Of a DNA stretch of 32,157 bases, positions 1-9,183 are shown in pieces. Location of the stretch: contig CADEDO010000021.1 of assembly GCA_902826115.1 (NCBI GenBank), positions 1-32,157 on the forward strand. Reading direction: 5' to 3'. This stretch comes from an uncultured Nitrosomonas sp. (GTDB lineage Bacteria > Pseudomonadota > Gammaproteobacteria > Burkholderiales > Nitrosomonadaceae). Position numbers and translations under genes: made by a program. How positions within the stretch are numbered: position 1 is the first letter of the stretch; every line of letters starts with the position of its first letter. Below the pieces are notes generated by a model. The model worked only from the letters and a program-made list of their open reading frames with translations. It was not told the origin of the DNA and did not search any database.

Positions 1-52
1 TGAAGGTGGAAGAACGGTTGGTGCCGGTGTTGTCGCAAAAATTATTGAGTGA
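1..52 (+). CDS. tuf: Elongation factor Tu, C-terminal end only (partial)
   Basis: Reading from base 2, the sequence gives EGGRTVGAGVVAKIIE followed by TGA at 50–52. This is the conserved C-terminus of EF-Tu, the GTPase that delivers aminoacyl-tRNA to the ribosome. Only the last 16 residues lie in the window; the rest is cut off by the left edge. Its position directly upstream of rpsJ matches the str-to-S10 order common in proteobacteria. The gap to rpsJ is 72 nt and holds no obvious U-tract terminator, so read-through into the S10 cluster is likely. Confidence 0.93.
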   Translation, partial: EGGRTVGAGVVAKIIE

Positions 53-77
53 TTTAAGAAAGTCATTAAAGAGTGAA

Positions 78-103
78 AATTCAATCGAATTATAGGTTGA
101 ATT
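78..103 (+). other. Hairpin between tuf and rpsJ
   Basis: AATTCAATC (78–86) can pair with GGTTGAATT (95–103) across an 8-nt loop, giving nine pairs including one U·G. No run of T follows, so it does not look like an intrinsic terminator. It could be a processing or stability element at the tuf–rpsJ border, or chance in AT-rich sequence. The inference is weak. Confidence 0.3.
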
Positions 104-124
104 AATAAACTCAAGGTCAGGTAT

Positions 125-433
125 ATGCAAAACCAAAAAATTAGAATTCGCCTAAAAGCTTTTGATTATCGTTTGATAGATAAATCTGCAATTGAAATTG
201 TTGAAACTGCGAAAAGGACTGGAGCAGTAGTCAAAGGACCGGTTCCGTTACCTACAAGAATAGAACGATTCGATGTGTTACGTTCACCGCATGTCAATAA
301 AACATCAAGAGATCAGTTTGAGATAAGAACGCATTTGAGACTAATGGATATAATTGATCCAACAGATAAGACAGTAGATGCGCTGATGAAGTTAGATTTA
401 CCAGCTGGTGTAGATGTAGAAATTAAATTGTAA
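125..433 (+). CDS. rpsJ: 30S ribosomal protein S10 (also NusE)
   Basis: The 102-residue product has the usual S10 length. It shows the family core, including [20 protein letters not shown] near residues 38–57 and the typical C-terminal segment ending in VDVEIKL. S10 is part of the 30S head and, as NusE, joins NusB in transcription antitermination. The ATG is preceded by AAGGTCAGG, a reasonable ribosome-binding site. It is the first gene of the S10 block, following tuf by 72 nt. An 87-nt gap to rplC holds no structure I can name; the L4-binding leader known from E. coli is not evident. Confidence 0.97.
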
Positions 434-520
434 ATTTCTAAACTATACTACAGGCAGATTTGATAACTAGCTTTAATACAAAGATTTAATTAATAAAAAC
501 TCCTGAGTAAAGGAATAAAA

Positions 521-1174
521 ATGAGTTTAGGATTAATCGGTCGTAAGATCGGTATGACGCGAATTTTTACAGAGAATGGCGATAGTTTGCCTGTGACGGT
601 GATTGATGTATCAAATAATCGCGTAACTCAAATCAAGAAATCAACAACAGATGGTTACTCAGCGCTGCAGCTGGCTTTCGGAAAGAGAAGAGCAAGTCGT
701 GTAAATAAATCATCCGCAGGTCACTATTCAAAAGCTGGCGTAGAAGCTGGAAGCGTCATTAGAGAATTTAGAGTACAGGAAGATGAAGAGCTTAATAAAT
801 TTGGACTGGGAGTTCAAATTAAGCACGATATATTTACAGTAGGGCAAAAGGTTGATGTTTCAGGAATTACGATTGGTAAAGGATATGCCGGCGTTATCAA
901 AAGGCATCACTTTTCTTCTAATAGAGCGAGTCACGGTAATTCGAAGGCTCACAATAAGCCTGGTTCGATTGGTATGGCGCAAGATCCCGGGCGAATTTTC
1001 CCAGGTAAGAGGATGTCGGGTCATCTGGGAAATGTAAAAAGAACAATACAAAATCTTGAAATTATTAGAATTGATAATGATAGAAACTTGCTATTAGTTA
1101 AAGGTGCGATACCTGGTTCCAAGGGAGGCAATGTAATAGTGCGCCCTAGTATAAAAACAAAAATTGCGGATTAA
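521..1174 (+). CDS. rplC: 50S ribosomal protein L3
   Basis: The 217-residue protein starts [16 protein letters not shown], the conserved L3 N-terminus. It has the loop [20 protein letters not shown] near residues 149–168, which reaches towards the peptidyl-transferase centre. The glutamine in this loop corresponds to the residue N5-methylated by PrmB in E. coli; the methylation here is inference. L3 is an early 23S rRNA-binding assembly protein. AAAGGA lies just upstream of the ATG. It is followed by rplD after 34 nt, in the standard S10 order. Confidence 0.97.
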   Translation: MSLGLIGRKIGMTRIFTENGDSLPVTVIDVSNNRVTQIKKSTTDGYSALQLAFGKRRASRVNKSSAGHYSKAGVEAGSVIREFRVQEDEELNKFGLGVQIKHDIFTVGQKVDVSGITIGKGYAGVIKRHHFSSNRASHGNSKAHNKPGSIGMAQDPGRIFPGKRMSGHLGNVKRTIQNLEIIRIDNDRNLLLVKGAIPGSKGGNVIVRPSIKTKIAD

Positions 1175-1208
1175 TAAGCAACATAAATAGCAAGAAGGTG
1201 AACAGATA

Positions 1209-1826
1209 ATGGAACTTAAGCTTATCGGTAATAAAAATCAAACGGATAAAATTTCTGTTTCTGATGTGCTTTTTAATAGAGATTATAACGAAGCACTTGT
1301 CCATCAAGTAGTGACTTCATATCTATCGAATGCTAGAGGTGCAACTAGAGCGCAAAAAGGTCGATCAGATGTGGCAAAGTCTACACGAAAACCATGGAGG
1401 CAAAAAGGAACAGGGCGTGCACGTGTCGGAATGGCTTCAAGTCCGATTTGGAGAGGAGGTGGGAAAATATTTCCTAATAGTCCAGATGAGAATTTTAAGA
1501 AGAAATTAAATAAGAAAATGTATCGTGCGGGCATCAGTGTAATATTCTCGCAACTCATTCGAGATCAAAGATTACTAGTTACTGATAATATTAACGTTGA
1601 TACGCATAAGACAAAGGAATTTTTGGATAAAATAAAAAATCTTGGTCTTAATGAAGTCATGGTAATAACGCATGAATTAAATGATAACTTGTATTTAGCA
1701 TCAAGAAATATTCCACGAGTTGCGGTAATAGAAGTTAAAAATGTAGACCCGGTTAATCTTCTGAAGTTTGAGAAGATATTGATTACTACAGAAGGGCTAA
1801 AAAAAATTGAGGAATCTCTCGTATGA
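1209..1826 (+). CDS. rplD: 50S ribosomal protein L4
   Basis: The 205-residue product carries the L4 internal loop typical of the family, with [20 protein letters not shown] near residues 43–62 followed by [11 protein letters not shown]. This loop lines the peptide exit tunnel in known ribosomes. L4 of E. coli also represses its own operon, but the leader structure needed for that is not recognisable here. AAGAAGGTGAACAGATA precedes the ATG and supplies the ribosome-binding site. The stop codon overlaps the rplW start as ATGA, which implies coupled translation. Confidence 0.97.
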   Translation: MELKLIGNKNQTDKISVSDVLFNRDYNEALVHQVVTSYLSNARGATRAQKGRSDVAKSTRKPWRQKGTGRARVGMASSPIWRGGGKIFPNSPDENFKKKLNKKMYRAGISVIFSQLIRDQRLLVTDNINVDTHKTKEFLDKIKNLGLNEVMVITHELNDNLYLASRNIPRVAVIEVKNVDPVNLLKFEKILITTEGLKKIEESLV

Positions 1827-2158
1827 GTAATGTAAATCTAAAGCATGAGCGATTGCTAAAGATTATTTTAGCCCCGTATATATCTGAGAAAGCTACCTTT
1901 CTGGGGGAAAAAAATAATCAAGCGATATTCCGTGTAGCAAACGATGCAACCAAGAAGGAAATTAAATCTGCTATTGAATTGTTATGGAAAGAGCAAAAAA
2001 TTGAGATAAGTACTGTACGTACGATAAATGTAAAAGGGAAACAAAAGCGATTTGGACGTTTTGTTGGAAAAAGAAGCGATTGGAAAAAAGCAATAGTGAG
2101 TATTAAAGATGGAAAAGAATTAAGTTTTACAAATTTTACAAATTCAGAGGCTAAGTGA
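1823..2158 (+). CDS. rplW: 50S ribosomal protein L23
   Basis: The 111-residue protein contains the L23 signatures [11 protein letters not shown] (residues 17–27) and [20 protein letters not shown] (about 70–89). L23 sits at the tunnel exit and is the docking site for trigger factor and SRP in studied bacteria. The start ATG overlaps the rplD stop by four bases, and its own TGA shares one base with the rplB start. Such tight packing favours translational coupling through rplD-rplW-rplB. There is a short C-terminal extension after the core, rich in K, S, N and T. Confidence 0.96.
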   Translation: MSNVNLKHERLLKIILAPYISEKATFLGEKNNQAIFRVANDATKKEIKSAIELLWKEQKIEISTVRTINVKGKQKRFGRFVGKRSDWKKAIVSIKDGKELSFTNFTNSEAK

Positions 2159-2991
2159 TGGCATTAGTAAAATTAAGACCAACATCGCCAGGACGCAGAT
2201 CAGTAGTTAAGCTTGTTAATAAAGAGCTATATAAAGGTTCGCCTCATAAAAATTTATTAGAGAAGCAATCTAACAGTGCTGGAAGGAATCATCACGGTCG
2301 AATCACAACAAGACACCGAGGAGGTGGACATAAGCAGCACTATCGAATGATTGATTTCAAACGTGATAAGTTTGATATAGTTGCTACTGTGGAGCGCATA
2401 GAATACGATCCCAATAGAACTGCAAATATTGCTTTAGTTTGTTATCAAGACGGAGAAAGAAGATATATTATTGCTCCTAAAGGATTAAGTGTAGGTGCGC
2501 AAATTTCTAGTGGAAAGAATGCTCAAATAAAACCTGGTGACGCGCTGCCGTTGCGACATATACCAATGGGTACAATAATACACTGCATAGAATTACTGCC
2601 AGGCAAAGGTGCACAATTAGCTCGTGCTGCAGGTGCATCGGTACAATTACAGGCAAGAGATGGTAATTATGCACAGCTTAAATTACGGTCCGGGGAAATT
2701 CGAAAAGTTCATATAGATTGCTTTGCAACTATTGGTGAAGTGGGAAATTCAGAACATAGTTTACGATCAATAGGTAAAGCTGGTGCTGTGCGCTGGCGAG
2801 GGATAAGGCCTACTGTACGTGGCGTTGCTATGAATCCAATTGATCATCCTCATGGTGGAGGAGAGGGAAGAACGTCTGCAGGTCGACATCCAGTCAGTCC
2901 ATGGGGCACTCCTGCAAAAGGATATAGGACAAGAAACAATAAAAGAACTGAAATCATGATAGCAAGACATAGATATTCAAAGAAAGGATAA
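2158..2991 (+). CDS. rplB: 50S ribosomal protein L2
   Basis: The 277-residue product starts [21 protein letters not shown] placed the start at the ATG that overlaps the rplW stop, not at the GTG three bases earlier, because the family begins at this methionine. The highly conserved stretch [20 protein letters not shown] near residues 223–242 contains the histidine implicated in peptidyl transfer. The C-terminal [20 protein letters not shown] is typical. L2 is needed for subunit association and peptidyl-transferase function. The length matches the usual 273–277 residues. Confidence 0.97.
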   Translation: MALVKLRPTSPGRRSVVKLVNKELYKGSPHKNLLEKQSNSAGRNHHGRITTRHRGGGHKQHYRMIDFKRDKFDIVATVERIEYDPNRTANIALVCYQDGERRYIIAPKGLSVGAQISSGKNAQIKPGDALPLRHIPMGTIIHCIELLPGKGAQLARAAGASVQLQARDGNYAQLKLRSGEIRKVHIDCFATIGEVGNSEHSLRSIGKAGAVRWRGIRPTVRGVAMNPIDHPHGGGEGRTSAGRHPVSPWGTPAKGYRTRNNKRTEIMIARHRYSKKG

Positions 2992-2998
2992 TATTTAA

Positions 2999-3280
2999 AT
3001 GGCTCGTTCAGTAAAAAAAGGACCTTTTGTAGACGTTCACTTATTAGAAAAAATAGAAAAAGTACGCGAAACTAATGATAAAAGACCAATTAAAACTTGG
3101 TCCAGAAGATCTACAATTTTGCCTGACTTTATTGGGTTGACAATTGCAGTTCATAATGGGAAACAACACATACCAATTTTTGTAACTGAGAATATGGTGG
3201 GACATAAGTTTGGTGAATTTTCACTGACGCGTACATTTAAAGGTCATGCAGGTGATAAAAAAGCTGTAACCAAGCGATAG
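2999..3280 (+). CDS. rpsS: 30S ribosomal protein S19
   Basis: The 93-residue protein starts [18 protein letters not shown] and contains [20 protein letters not shown] and [20 protein letters not shown], all standard S19 segments. S19 forms a complex with S13 in the 30S head near the A-site tRNA. The reading frame opens seven bases after the rplB stop, with AAAGGATAATATTTAA before the ATG. Length and position between rplB and rplV are as expected. Nothing unusual is seen. Confidence 0.97.
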   Translation: MARSVKKGPFVDVHLLEKIEKVRETNDKRPIKTWSRRSTILPDFIGLTIAVHNGKQHIPIFVTENMVGHKFGEFSLTRTFKGHAGDKKAVTKR

Positions 3281-3289
3281 GGAATTAAA

Positions 3290-3649
3290 ATGGAAACTAC
3301 TGCGATACTACGAGGTGTACGATTATCAGCACAAAAAGGGCGTTTAGTGGCTGATCAAATTAGAGGATTGTCTGTGGATAGGGCGTTGAATATTCTAGCC
3401 TTTAGTCCTAAGAAAGGTGCTGGCATTATCAAAAGACTTTTGGAATCTGCAATAGCCAATGCAGAGCATAATGATGGCGCAGATATAGATGAATTAAAAA
3501 TCTCAACAATTCTTGTAGATCGAGGTACGTTGATGAAGAGAACTAGTGCAAGGGCAAAAGGAAGGGGCAATCGAATTGTTAAACCAACTTGTCATATTTT
3601 GCTAACAGTCGATGATAATATCGATAAAAACAAAGAAGGTAGAAATTGA
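3290..3649 (+). CDS. rplV: 50S ribosomal protein L22
   Basis: The 119-residue product has the L22 N-terminal core ([20 protein letters not shown], residues 5–24) and the extended beta-hairpin region [20 protein letters not shown] near residues 82–101. That hairpin lines the exit tunnel, and changes there can give macrolide resistance in other bacteria. It ends with a short extra tail, [11 protein letters not shown], beyond the usual 109–110 residues. The stop codon is one base before the rpsC start, so the two are probably translated together. Confidence 0.96.
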   Translation: METTAILRGVRLSAQKGRLVADQIRGLSVDRALNILAFSPKKGAGIIKRLLESAIANAEHNDGADIDELKISTILVDRGTLMKRTSARAKGRGNRIVKPTCHILLTVDDNIDKNKEGRN

Positions 3650-3650
3650 T

Positions 3651-4505
3651 ATGGGGCAAAAAATACACCCTACTGGATTCCGCTTGTCAGTTCAAAGAAA
3701 TTGGTTATCAAGATGGTATGCAAACAGTGGTAATTTTGCGACGATGCTTAATGAAGATATAAAAGTAAGAGCCTTTTTAAGTGAAAAATTAAAAAATGCA
3801 TCTGTTGGCAGAGTTTTAATTGAAAGACCGTCCAAAAATGCACGAATTACAATATTTAGTTCACGCCCCGGAGTCGTTATTGGTAAAAAAGGCGAGGATA
3901 TAGAGATATTACGCGCCGAATTGCAAAAACGAATGGGTGTTCCTGTGCATGTGAATATCGAGGAAATACGCAAACCAGAGTTAGATGCGCAATTAATAGC
4001 AGATAACATTGCACAGCAATTAGAAAAAAGAATAATGTTTCGACGAGCAATGAAACGTGCAATGCAAAATGCTATGCGTTTGGGAGCACAAGGTATTAAA
4101 ATAATGAGTTCTGGTCGATTAAATGGTATTGAAATTGCTCGAACCGAATGGTATCGAGAAGGAAGAGTGCCGCTCCATACACTTAGAGCTGACATAGATT
4201 ATGGCACATCAGAGGCAAAAACTACTTATGGGATTATAGGTATCAAGGTTTGGATATTCAAAGGTGAATTGCTGGGTGATACAGAGAATAATGTAAACCT
4301 AACATCCACTGTAGCTATGGAAAATGATAAAAAAAAGAGTGCAAGAAGATCTCCAAGTACCATGAATAAGTTGTCGAATTCCGCACTGAAAAAAGATGTC
4401 GATTCAATTTCTAATGTTGAGTATGAGTCTGTAATTATGAGCACTAATGCCGGTAAGACTGATATATCTGTAAAATCTGGAGATAAAGATGCTTCAGCCA
4501 GCTAG
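3651..4505 (+). CDS. rpsC: 30S ribosomal protein S3 with long C-terminal tail
   Basis: The start is set at the ATG giving [18 protein letters not shown], the family N-terminus; the frame stays open 39 bases further upstream, but that part overlaps rplV and is not conserved. The 284-residue protein has the KH domain with [18 protein letters not shown] near residues 70–87, and the C-terminal S3 domain up to about residue 220. S3 helps form the mRNA entry channel and has helicase activity. About 65–70 residues follow, rich in S, K, D and N. E. coli S3 has about 233 residues; tails of this kind are common in betaproteobacteria. The last 17 bases overlap rplP. Confidence 0.96.
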   Translation: MGQKIHPTGFRLSVQRNWLSRWYANSGNFATMLNEDIKVRAFLSEKLKNASVGRVLIERPSKNARITIFSSRPGVVIGKKGEDIEILRAELQKRMGVPVHVNIEEIRKPELDAQLIADNIAQQLEKRIMFRRAMKRAMQNAMRLGAQGIKIMSSGRLNGIEIARTEWYREGRVPLHTLRADIDYGTSEAKTTYGIIGIKVWIFKGELLGDTENNVNLTSTVAMENDKKKSARRSPSTMNKLSNSALKKDVDSISNVEYESVIMSTNAGKTDISVKSGDKDASAS

Positions 4506-4905
4506 AACCAAATATCGTAAGCAGCAAAAAGGTAGAAATACAGGAATTGCTACACGTGGAGCAAAAGTTAGTTTTGGCGAGTATGGTCTTAAAGCAATTG
4601 GTAGAGGTCGTTTAACAGCCAGGCAAATTGAAGCTGCGCGAAGAGCTATGACAAGACATATAAAAAGGGGAGGCAGAATCTGGATTAGAATTTTTCCTGA
4701 TAAACCAATCTCTCATAAACCTGCTGAAGTTAGAATGGGTAAAGGTAAAGGAAATCCTGAGTATTTTGTGGCTGAAATACAGCCTGGAAAAATGTTGTAT
4801 GAAATGGATGGTGTTAATGAAGAATTAGCTCGTGAAGCATTTCGATTGGCTGCTGCAAAATTACCTATCAAAACAACGTTCACAATTAGGCAAATAGGTG
4901 TATAG
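4489..4905 (+). CDS. rplP: 50S ribosomal protein L16
   Basis: The 138-residue protein starts [20 protein letters not shown] and has the L16 core [20 protein letters not shown] and [20 protein letters not shown]. The second stretch includes the conserved arginine (about residue 81) that is beta-hydroxylated by YcfD in E. coli. L16 shapes the A-site and peptidyl-transferase region. The gene begins inside the end of rpsC (17-nt overlap) in another frame, so translation is probably coupled. Length is normal (136–138). Confidence 0.97.
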   Translation: MLQPARTKYRKQQKGRNTGIATRGAKVSFGEYGLKAIGRGRLTARQIEAARRAMTRHIKRGGRIWIRIFPDKPISHKPAEVRMGKGKGNPEYFVAEIQPGKMLYEMDGVNEELAREAFRLAAAKLPIKTTFTIRQIGV

Positions 4906-4907
4906 CA

Positions 4908-5108
4908 ATGAAGGTTAGTGAATTAAGAAATAAAGATATTTCAGAATTAAATAAAGAACTTTTTTCTCTATTAAAAGCACAGTTCGGGATAAGAATGCAA
5001 TTAGCTACACAACAATTATCTAATCCGAAACAGCTTACTGCTATAAAAAAAGACATTGCTAGAGTAAAAACTATTATAACGCAAAAAATTAACAATCATG
5101 ACAAGTGA
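4908..5108 (+). CDS. rpmC: 50S ribosomal protein L29
   Basis: This 66-residue protein starts [20 protein letters not shown] and contains [20 protein letters not shown], the two-helix pattern of L29. L29 lies beside L23 at the exit tunnel. It opens two bases after the rplP stop and overlaps rpsQ by 11 nt in a different frame. The size is normal for the family. The gene is particularly AT-rich, with long A runs. Confidence 0.95.
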   Translation: MKVSELRNKDISELNKELFSLLKAQFGIRMQLATQQLSNPKQLTAIKKDIARVKTIITQKINNHDK

Positions 5109-5361
5109 AAAAAACAATCGTTCTCTTAGTGGAAGAGTTACTAGCAATAAAACAAATAAAACAGTAACTGTATTAGTTGAAAGTAGAATAAAGCATCCTC
5201 TGTATGGTAAATACATTACACGTTCGAAGAAATATCATGCTCACGATGAAAGCAATCAGTATGTGATTGGTGATACTGTTGTGATTGAAGAATGTAGGCC
5301 AATATCTAAAACTAAGAGTTGGATGGTAACTCAATTAGTTACAACTAACGCACAAGAATAG
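5098..5361 (+). CDS. rpsQ: 30S ribosomal protein S17
   Basis: The 87-residue product shows the S17 OB-fold pattern: [19 protein letters not shown] at residues 9–27, [19 protein letters not shown] around 33–51, and [18 protein letters not shown] near 58–75. S17 is a primary 16S rRNA-binding assembly protein. It starts inside the rpmC reading frame (11-nt overlap). It is the last gene before the largest internal gap of the ribosomal cluster, which coincides with the end of the S10 operon in E. coli. Confidence 0.96.
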   Translation: MTSEKNNRSLSGRVTSNKTNKTVTVLVESRIKHPLYGKYITRSKKYHAHDESNQYVIGDTVVIEECRPISKTKSWMVTQLVTTNAQE

Positions 5362-5401
5362 AAATCGCATATAACTATTTTATAAGTATTTATTTGTTTG
5401 G

Positions 5402-5491
5402 TGGCACTTGCAATTCTTTTAATGAAAGTAAATAAAGAAAACTATAAGTACCGCTTTATTCCTTTATAAACAAAATTAAAAAGCGAAAAAT
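5402..5491 (+). promoter_or_regulatory. Possible internal promoter and leader of the spc block
   Basis: The 130-nt rpsQ–rplN gap sits where E. coli has the spc promoter. Two weak sigma70-type pairs are visible: TTGCAA (5408–5413) with AATAAA (5431–5436) at 17-bp spacing, and TTAATG (5419–5424) with TATAAG (5443–5448) at 18 bp. Downstream, CGCTTT (5452–5457) can pair with AAAGCG (5480–5485) across a 22-nt loop ending just before the rplN start, which has no clear Shine-Dalgarno sequence. No terminator for the upstream genes is seen. The AT-rich background makes chance matches likely. Confidence 0.35.
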
Positions 5492-5860
5492 ATGATCCAA
5501 ATGCAATCAATATTAAGAGTTGCTGATAACACAGGTGCACGATCAATTATGTGTATTAAGGTCTTAGGAGGATCTAAAAGACAATATGCGAGTATTGGCG
5601 ATATAATAAAAGTCAGTGTAAAAGACGCAGCACCAAGAGGAAGAGTAAAAAAAGGCGATGTCTATAATGCTGTGGTAGTGCGTACGGCAAAAGGTGTTAG
5701 GCGTATAGATGGGTCGCTATTAAAATTTGATGAGAATGCAGCAGTATTATTAAATAACAAACTTGAGCCAATAGGAACTCGTATTTTTGGTCCTGTTACT
5801 CGTGAATTGCGCAATGCACGTTTCATGAAAATTGTGTCATTAGCGCCAGAAGTATTATAG
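5492..5860 (+). CDS. rplN: 50S ribosomal protein L14
   Basis: The 122-residue protein (the exact family length) starts [20 protein letters not shown] and contains [20 protein letters not shown] and the end segment [20 protein letters not shown]14 binds 23S rRNA near the subunit interface and is the contact point of the silencing factor RsfS. The start ATG lacks a clear purine-rich ribosome-binding site; the upstream bases are AAAAAGCGAAAAAT. It begins the spc-type block rplN-rplX-rplE-rpsN and so on. Confidence 0.97.
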   Translation: MIQMQSILRVADNTGARSIMCIKVLGGSKRQYASIGDIIKVSVKDAAPRGRVKKGDVYNAVVVRTAKGVRRIDGSLLKFDENAAVLLNNKLEPIGTRIFGPVTRELRNARFMKIVSLAPEVL

Positions 5861-5878
5861 ATGTAAACAAGGATTAAT

Positions 5879-6196
5879 ATGAAAAAGCTAAGAAAAGGTG
5901 ATGATGTTATTATAATTGCTGGTAAAGATAAAGGTAAGAGAGGAACTATAATTAGTGTGAAAGATGAAGATCACGTTGTGGTTCAGGGGATTAATTCAGT
6001 AAAAAAACATCAGAAACCTAATCCTACTAGTGGTAGTGTTGGTGGAATCATAAGTCGTGAAATGCCGATTCATATTTCTAACGTTGCAATCTATAACTTT
6101 ACTTTACAGAAGGCTGATAGAATCGGTTTTAGACTAGATGCTGACAACAATAAAACAAGAATTTTCAGATCTAACGGTCAGCTTATAGAATCATAA
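5879..6196 (+). CDS. rplX: 50S ribosomal protein L24
   Basis: The 105-residue product starts [20 protein letters not shown], the KOW motif of L24, followed by [15 protein letters not shown] and [20 protein letters not shown]24 is an initiator of 50S assembly that binds the 5' part of 23S rRNA. ACAAGGATTAAT before the ATG supplies a ribosome-binding site. The gene sits 18 nt after rplN and 17 nt before rplE. In E. coli S8 represses the spc operon around the rplX–rplE junction; no comparable hairpin is evident in the short gap here. Confidence 0.96.
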   Translation: MKKLRKGDDVIIIAGKDKGKRGTIISVKDEDHVVVQGINSVKKHQKPNPTSGSVGGIISREMPIHISNVAIYNFTLQKADRIGFRLDADNNKTRIFRSNGQLIES

Positions 6197-6213
6197 TACG
6201 GAAAACTAATTCA

Positions 6214-6753
6214 ATGGCTAGATTACAAGAATATTATAGGAATACTATTACAAAGCAATTGATTGATCAGTTTCATTATAAATCAGTAATGGAAGTTCCG
6301 CGGGTAACAAAAATCACACTTAATATTGGATTAGGTGAGGCAACTGTAGATAAAAAAATTGTTGAACATGCCCTATCTGATATGAAAAAAATTTGCGGCC
6401 AACAACCCGTGACTACTAAAGCAAAAAAATCAATTGCGACGTTCAAAGTTCGTGAGGGATATCCAATTGGTTGTATGGTAACGCTCCGTAAAGTGAAAAT
6501 GTATGAGTTCTTGGATAGATTAATTACAATTGCTATTCCTCGAATACGTGATTTCCGTGGAATATCTGGTAAATCATTTGACGGGAAAGGAAATTATAAT
6601 ATGGGAATTAAAGAACAAATCATATTTCCTGAGATTGATTACGATAAAATTGATGCATTACGTGGCATGAATATCTCTATTACTACTACAGCTAAAAGTG
6701 ATTTAGAGGCTAAAGCATTGCTATCAGCTTTTAATTTTCCATTTAAGAATTGA
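6214..6753 (+). CDS. rplE: 50S ribosomal protein L5
   Basis: The 179-residue protein has the family length and signatures: [20 protein letters not shown] near residues 29–48, [20 protein letters not shown] near 67–86, and [20 protein letters not shown] in the second half. L5 binds 5S rRNA and contacts the P-site tRNA in the central protuberance. It starts ATG-GCT-AGA after a 17-nt gap with only a modest ribosome-binding site. Nothing is missing or altered at the conserved positions I can judge. Confidence 0.97.
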   Translation: MARLQEYYRNTITKQLIDQFHYKSVMEVPRVTKITLNIGLGEATVDKKIVEHALSDMKKICGQQPVTTKAKKSIATFKVREGYPIGCMVTLRKVKMYEFLDRLITIAIPRIRDFRGISGKSFDGKGNYNMGIKEQIIFPEIDYDKIDALRGMNISITTTAKSDLEAKALLSAFNFPFKN

Positions 6754-6760
6754 GGATGCA

Positions 6761-7066
6761 ATGGCAAAGATTTCTATAATAAATAGAAACATAAAAAGAT
6801 TAAAATTAGTTCACAAATATGCTGAGAAAAGATCTAATTTAAATAATATTATGAATGACCTTACATTAACTGAAGATGAAAGGCATATTGCACGCATTAA
6901 ATTGCAAAAATTGCCCAGAGACTCTAGTCCTGTACGTTTGAGAAATCGATGCTCACTAACTGGTCGACCTAGAGGTGTTTATTCTAAGTTTGGACTTGGT
7001 AGAAGTAAGTTGAGAGATATTGCGATGAGCGGAAAAATTCCAGGAATTATTAAAGCGAGTTGGTAA
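6761..7066 (+). CDS. rpsN: 30S ribosomal protein S14 (zinc-free form)
   Basis: The 101-residue product matches the long, zinc-independent S14 type. It has [20 protein letters not shown] near residues 64–83 and [20 protein letters not shown] at the end, and no paired CxxC motif. S14 is a 30S head protein next to S3 and S10. It starts seven bases after the rplE stop, with TTGAGGATGCA as ribosome-binding site. A 66-nt AT-rich gap follows before rpsH, with no structure I can support. Confidence 0.96.
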   Translation: MAKISIINRNIKRLKLVHKYAEKRSNLNNIMNDLTLTEDERHIARIKLQKLPRDSSPVRLRNRCSLTGRPRGVYSKFGLGRSKLRDIAMSGKIPGIIKASW

Positions 7067-7132
7067 AAGAATATTTTGATTTACAATCTTAAGAATGTGT
7101 ATTTAACTTAAATTAATATATTAGGTGAATCT

Positions 7133-7528
7133 ATGAGTATGAGTGATCCAATTGCTGACATGTTGACTCGCATACGTAATGCGCAATTGGCAAGGAAGAA
7201 AAATGTCAAAATGCCAAATTCACGTATAAAAATATCAATTACCAAAGTCTTAAAAGATGAAGGCTATATTGATGATTTTGTTGTAAAGAATATTGATAAC
7301 AAAAATATTCTTGATATTTCACTCAAATATTATTGTGGTTCTCCAGTAATTGAGAATATTAAGCGTATAAGTAAACCTGGATTAAGAATATATAAATCCA
7401 AAAGCGATTTACCGAATGTTATGAATGGACTTGGGATTGCTATCATATCAACCTCGAAAGGTGTTATGACAGAAAGAAAAGCTCGGGCTAATGGTGTTGG
7501 TGGTGAATTATTATGTGTCATAGTTTAA
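7133..7528 (+). CDS. rpsH: 30S ribosomal protein S8
   Basis: The 131-residue protein starts [20 protein letters not shown], the usual betaproteobacterial form, and ends with [20 protein letters not shown] and LLCVIV. The internal ATG at 7139 is a possible alternative start, but the double-Met form is typical. S8 is a primary binder of the central domain of 16S rRNA and, in E. coli, the translational repressor of the spc operon. ATTAGGTGAATCT supplies the ribosome-binding site. Confidence 0.97.
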   Translation: MSMSDPIADMLTRIRNAQLARKKNVKMPNSRIKISITKVLKDEGYIDDFVVKNIDNKNILDISLKYYCGSPVIENIKRISKPGLRIYKSKSDLPNVMNGLGIAIISTSKGVMTERKARANGVGGELLCVIV

Positions 7529-7541
7529 AGGGTCTTAATAT

Positions 7542-8075
7542 ATGTCGAGAGTAAGCAATAATCCAATAGCTATACCACCAAATGTTGAAATTAATATCTC
7601 TGATGATGAGATTGCTATTAAAGGACCATTGGGTAACTTAAGACAAACTTTTCCAAGTGATGTTAAATTGGGCATTAGTGATAATATTTTGAAAATAACA
7701 ACGACTAATGAGTCTAAGCACGCTAACGCTATGTCAGGTACAATTAGAGCTCTGGTAGCAAATATGGTAAAGGGAGTATCTGTTGGATTTGAAAAAAAAC
7801 TACTTCTGGTAGGGGTTGGATATCGCGCTAATGCCAATACAACAAATGTAAATTTAGCCCTCGGGTTTTCGCACCCGGTTGACTATGTTATTCCTGATGG
7901 AATAAAGATTGAAACACCGACTCAAACTGAAATACTAATTAGAGGTATTGATAAACAAAAAGTAGGGCAAATAGCGGCAGAAATTAGAGCTTATAGAAAA
8001 CCTGAGCCATATAAGGGTAAAGGTGTGCGCTACTCGGATGAAGTTATTCTACTTAAAGAAACCAAGAAAAAATAA
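7542..8075 (+). CDS. rplF: 50S ribosomal protein L6
   Basis: The 177-residue product has the twin L6 domains. The N-terminal repeat begins [20 protein letters not shown], and the C-terminal signature [20 protein letters not shown] lies near residues 150–169. L6 lies near the sarcin–ricin loop and the factor-binding region. The gene starts 13 nt after rpsH with AAAGGGTCTTAATAT before the ATG. The length equals that of E. coli L6. Confidence 0.97.
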   Translation: MSRVSNNPIAIPPNVEINISDDEIAIKGPLGNLRQTFPSDVKLGISDNILKITTTNESKHANAMSGTIRALVANMVKGVSVGFEKKLLLVGVGYRANANTTNVNLALGFSHPVDYVIPDGIKIETPTQTEILIRGIDKQKVGQIAAEIRAYRKPEPYKGKGVRYSDEVILLKETKKK

Positions 8076-8086
8076 TTGAGATTTAT

Positions 8087-8443
8087 ATGCTTAATTTAAA
8101 AGAAAAAAGAATTAGACGTTCTCGCAAAACAAGAAATAAAATATCTGAATTAGGTATAATACGCTTATCGGTACATCGTACTAATTCGCATATATATGCT
8201 CAATTAATTGACAAAGATAACAATAAAATTATTACAAGCGCATCTACATTAGAGCCTGAAGTTCGTAAAGAGATAATTTCGGGAGGAAATGTTTCAGCAG
8301 CAATGTTTATCGGTAAAAGGATCGCTGAAAAGGGAAAAATTTGTGGCGTTTCAAAAATTGCGTTTGATCGAGCCGGATATAAATATCATGGTAGAGTGAG
8401 AGCATTGGCAGATGCTGCACGTGAACATGGACTTAATTTCTAA
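8087..8443 (+). CDS. rplR: 50S ribosomal protein L18
   Basis: The 118-residue protein shows the L18 pattern: basic N-terminus [20 protein letters not shown], then [20 protein letters not shown], and the C-terminal [20 protein letters not shown] followed by EHGLNF. L18 carries 5S rRNA into the large subunit with L5 and L25. It opens 11 nt after rplF and is followed by rpsE after 15 nt. Family length is about 117. Confidence 0.97.
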   Translation: MLNLKEKRIRRSRKTRNKISELGIIRLSVHRTNSHIYAQLIDKDNNKIITSASTLEPEVRKEIISGGNVSAAMFIGKRIAEKGKICGVSKIAFDRAGYKYHGRVRALADAAREHGLNF

Positions 8444-8458
8444 TAAAAGGTTTTTTTA

Positions 8459-8995
8459 ATGGCCAAGACAGGAAAAGCAATCAATAAAATTGCTGGAGCA
8501 GAAGAAAATTCGGATAATCTTCGTGAAAAAATGGTTGCAATTAATCGTGTAACCAAAGTTGTTAAAGGTGGTAGAATTCTTGGTTTTGCTGCGCTCACAG
8601 TAGTTGGCGATGGTGACGGCAGCGTAGGAATGGGTAAAGGAAAATCACGAGAAGTGCCGGTGGCTGTGCAAAAAGCAATGGATGAAGCTCGCAGAAAAAT
8701 GATTAAAGTTAAATTGAAAGATGGAACTATTTTTCATCCAATTATTGGGTCGCACGGCGCTGCAAGAGTTTATATGCAGCCAGCTCCTGAAGGTACTGGT
8801 ATTATTGCAGGAGGACCAATGCGAGCAATATTTGAAGTTATGGGAATGACGAATATCCTTGCGAAATGTATAGGTTCTACTAATCCATATAATGTCGTCA
8901 GAGCTACCCTCAAAGGATTGAGTGTAATGAATACTCCGGCGAGTATAGCGGCGAAGCGCGGGAAAACAGTCAAAGAAATACTTGGAAATGAATAA
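8459..8995 (+). CDS. rpsE: 30S ribosomal protein S5
   Basis: The 178-residue product has the double-stranded RNA-binding-like N domain ([20 protein letters not shown], residues 21–40; [20 protein letters not shown] around 49–68). Its C-terminal fold includes [16 protein letters not shown] and [21 protein letters not shown]5 lies at the mRNA entry site and influences decoding accuracy. It is slightly longer at the N-terminus than E. coli S5 (166 residues), as is common in betaproteobacteria. Its TAA overlaps the rpmD start by one base (TAATG). Confidence 0.97.
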   Translation: MAKTGKAINKIAGAEENSDNLREKMVAINRVTKVVKGGRILGFAALTVVGDGDGSVGMGKGKSREVPVAVQKAMDEARRKMIKVKLKDGTIFHPIIGSHGAARVYMQPAPEGTGIIAGGPMRAIFEVMGMTNILAKCIGSTNPYNVVRATLKGLSVMNTPASIAAKRGKTVKEILGNE

Positions 8996-9180
8996 TGAAT
9001 GCTGTAAATAAAAATATCAAAATAACACTAATAAAGAGTGTCATTGGAACTAAGAAGTCACATCGTGCAACAATACGTGGTCTTGGTTTAAAAAAACTAA
9101 ATAGTGTGTCGATTCTTGCTGATACGCCTGAAACAAGGGGTATGATTAGTAAAGTTAAATATCTTGTGAAATGTGATTAA
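8995..9180 (+). CDS. rpmD: 50S ribosomal protein L30
   Basis: This small 61-residue protein has the L30 core: [20 protein letters not shown] (residues 8–27) followed by [20 protein letters not shown] and [12 protein letters not shown]30 is a bacterial large-subunit protein absent from some lineages. The start ATG shares one base with the rpsE stop, implying coupling. It lies three bases before rplO. Length is normal for the family (about 59–61). Confidence 0.96.
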   Translation: MNAVNKNIKITLIKSVIGTKKSHRATIRGLGLKKLNSVSILADTPETRGMISKVKYLVKCD

Positions 9181-9183
9181 ACT

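Noticed and set aside
3692..4195. A 167-codon antisense open frame within rpsC
   Set aside because: It lies entirely opposite a clearly conserved ribosomal gene, shows no family resemblance and is explained by the codon pattern of the sense strand.
5402..5412. TGGCACTTGCA, resembling a sigma54 promoter, in the rpsQ–rplN gap
   Set aside because: The GG and GC elements are only about six bases apart, whereas sigma54 sites need a fixed spacing of about ten bases between them.
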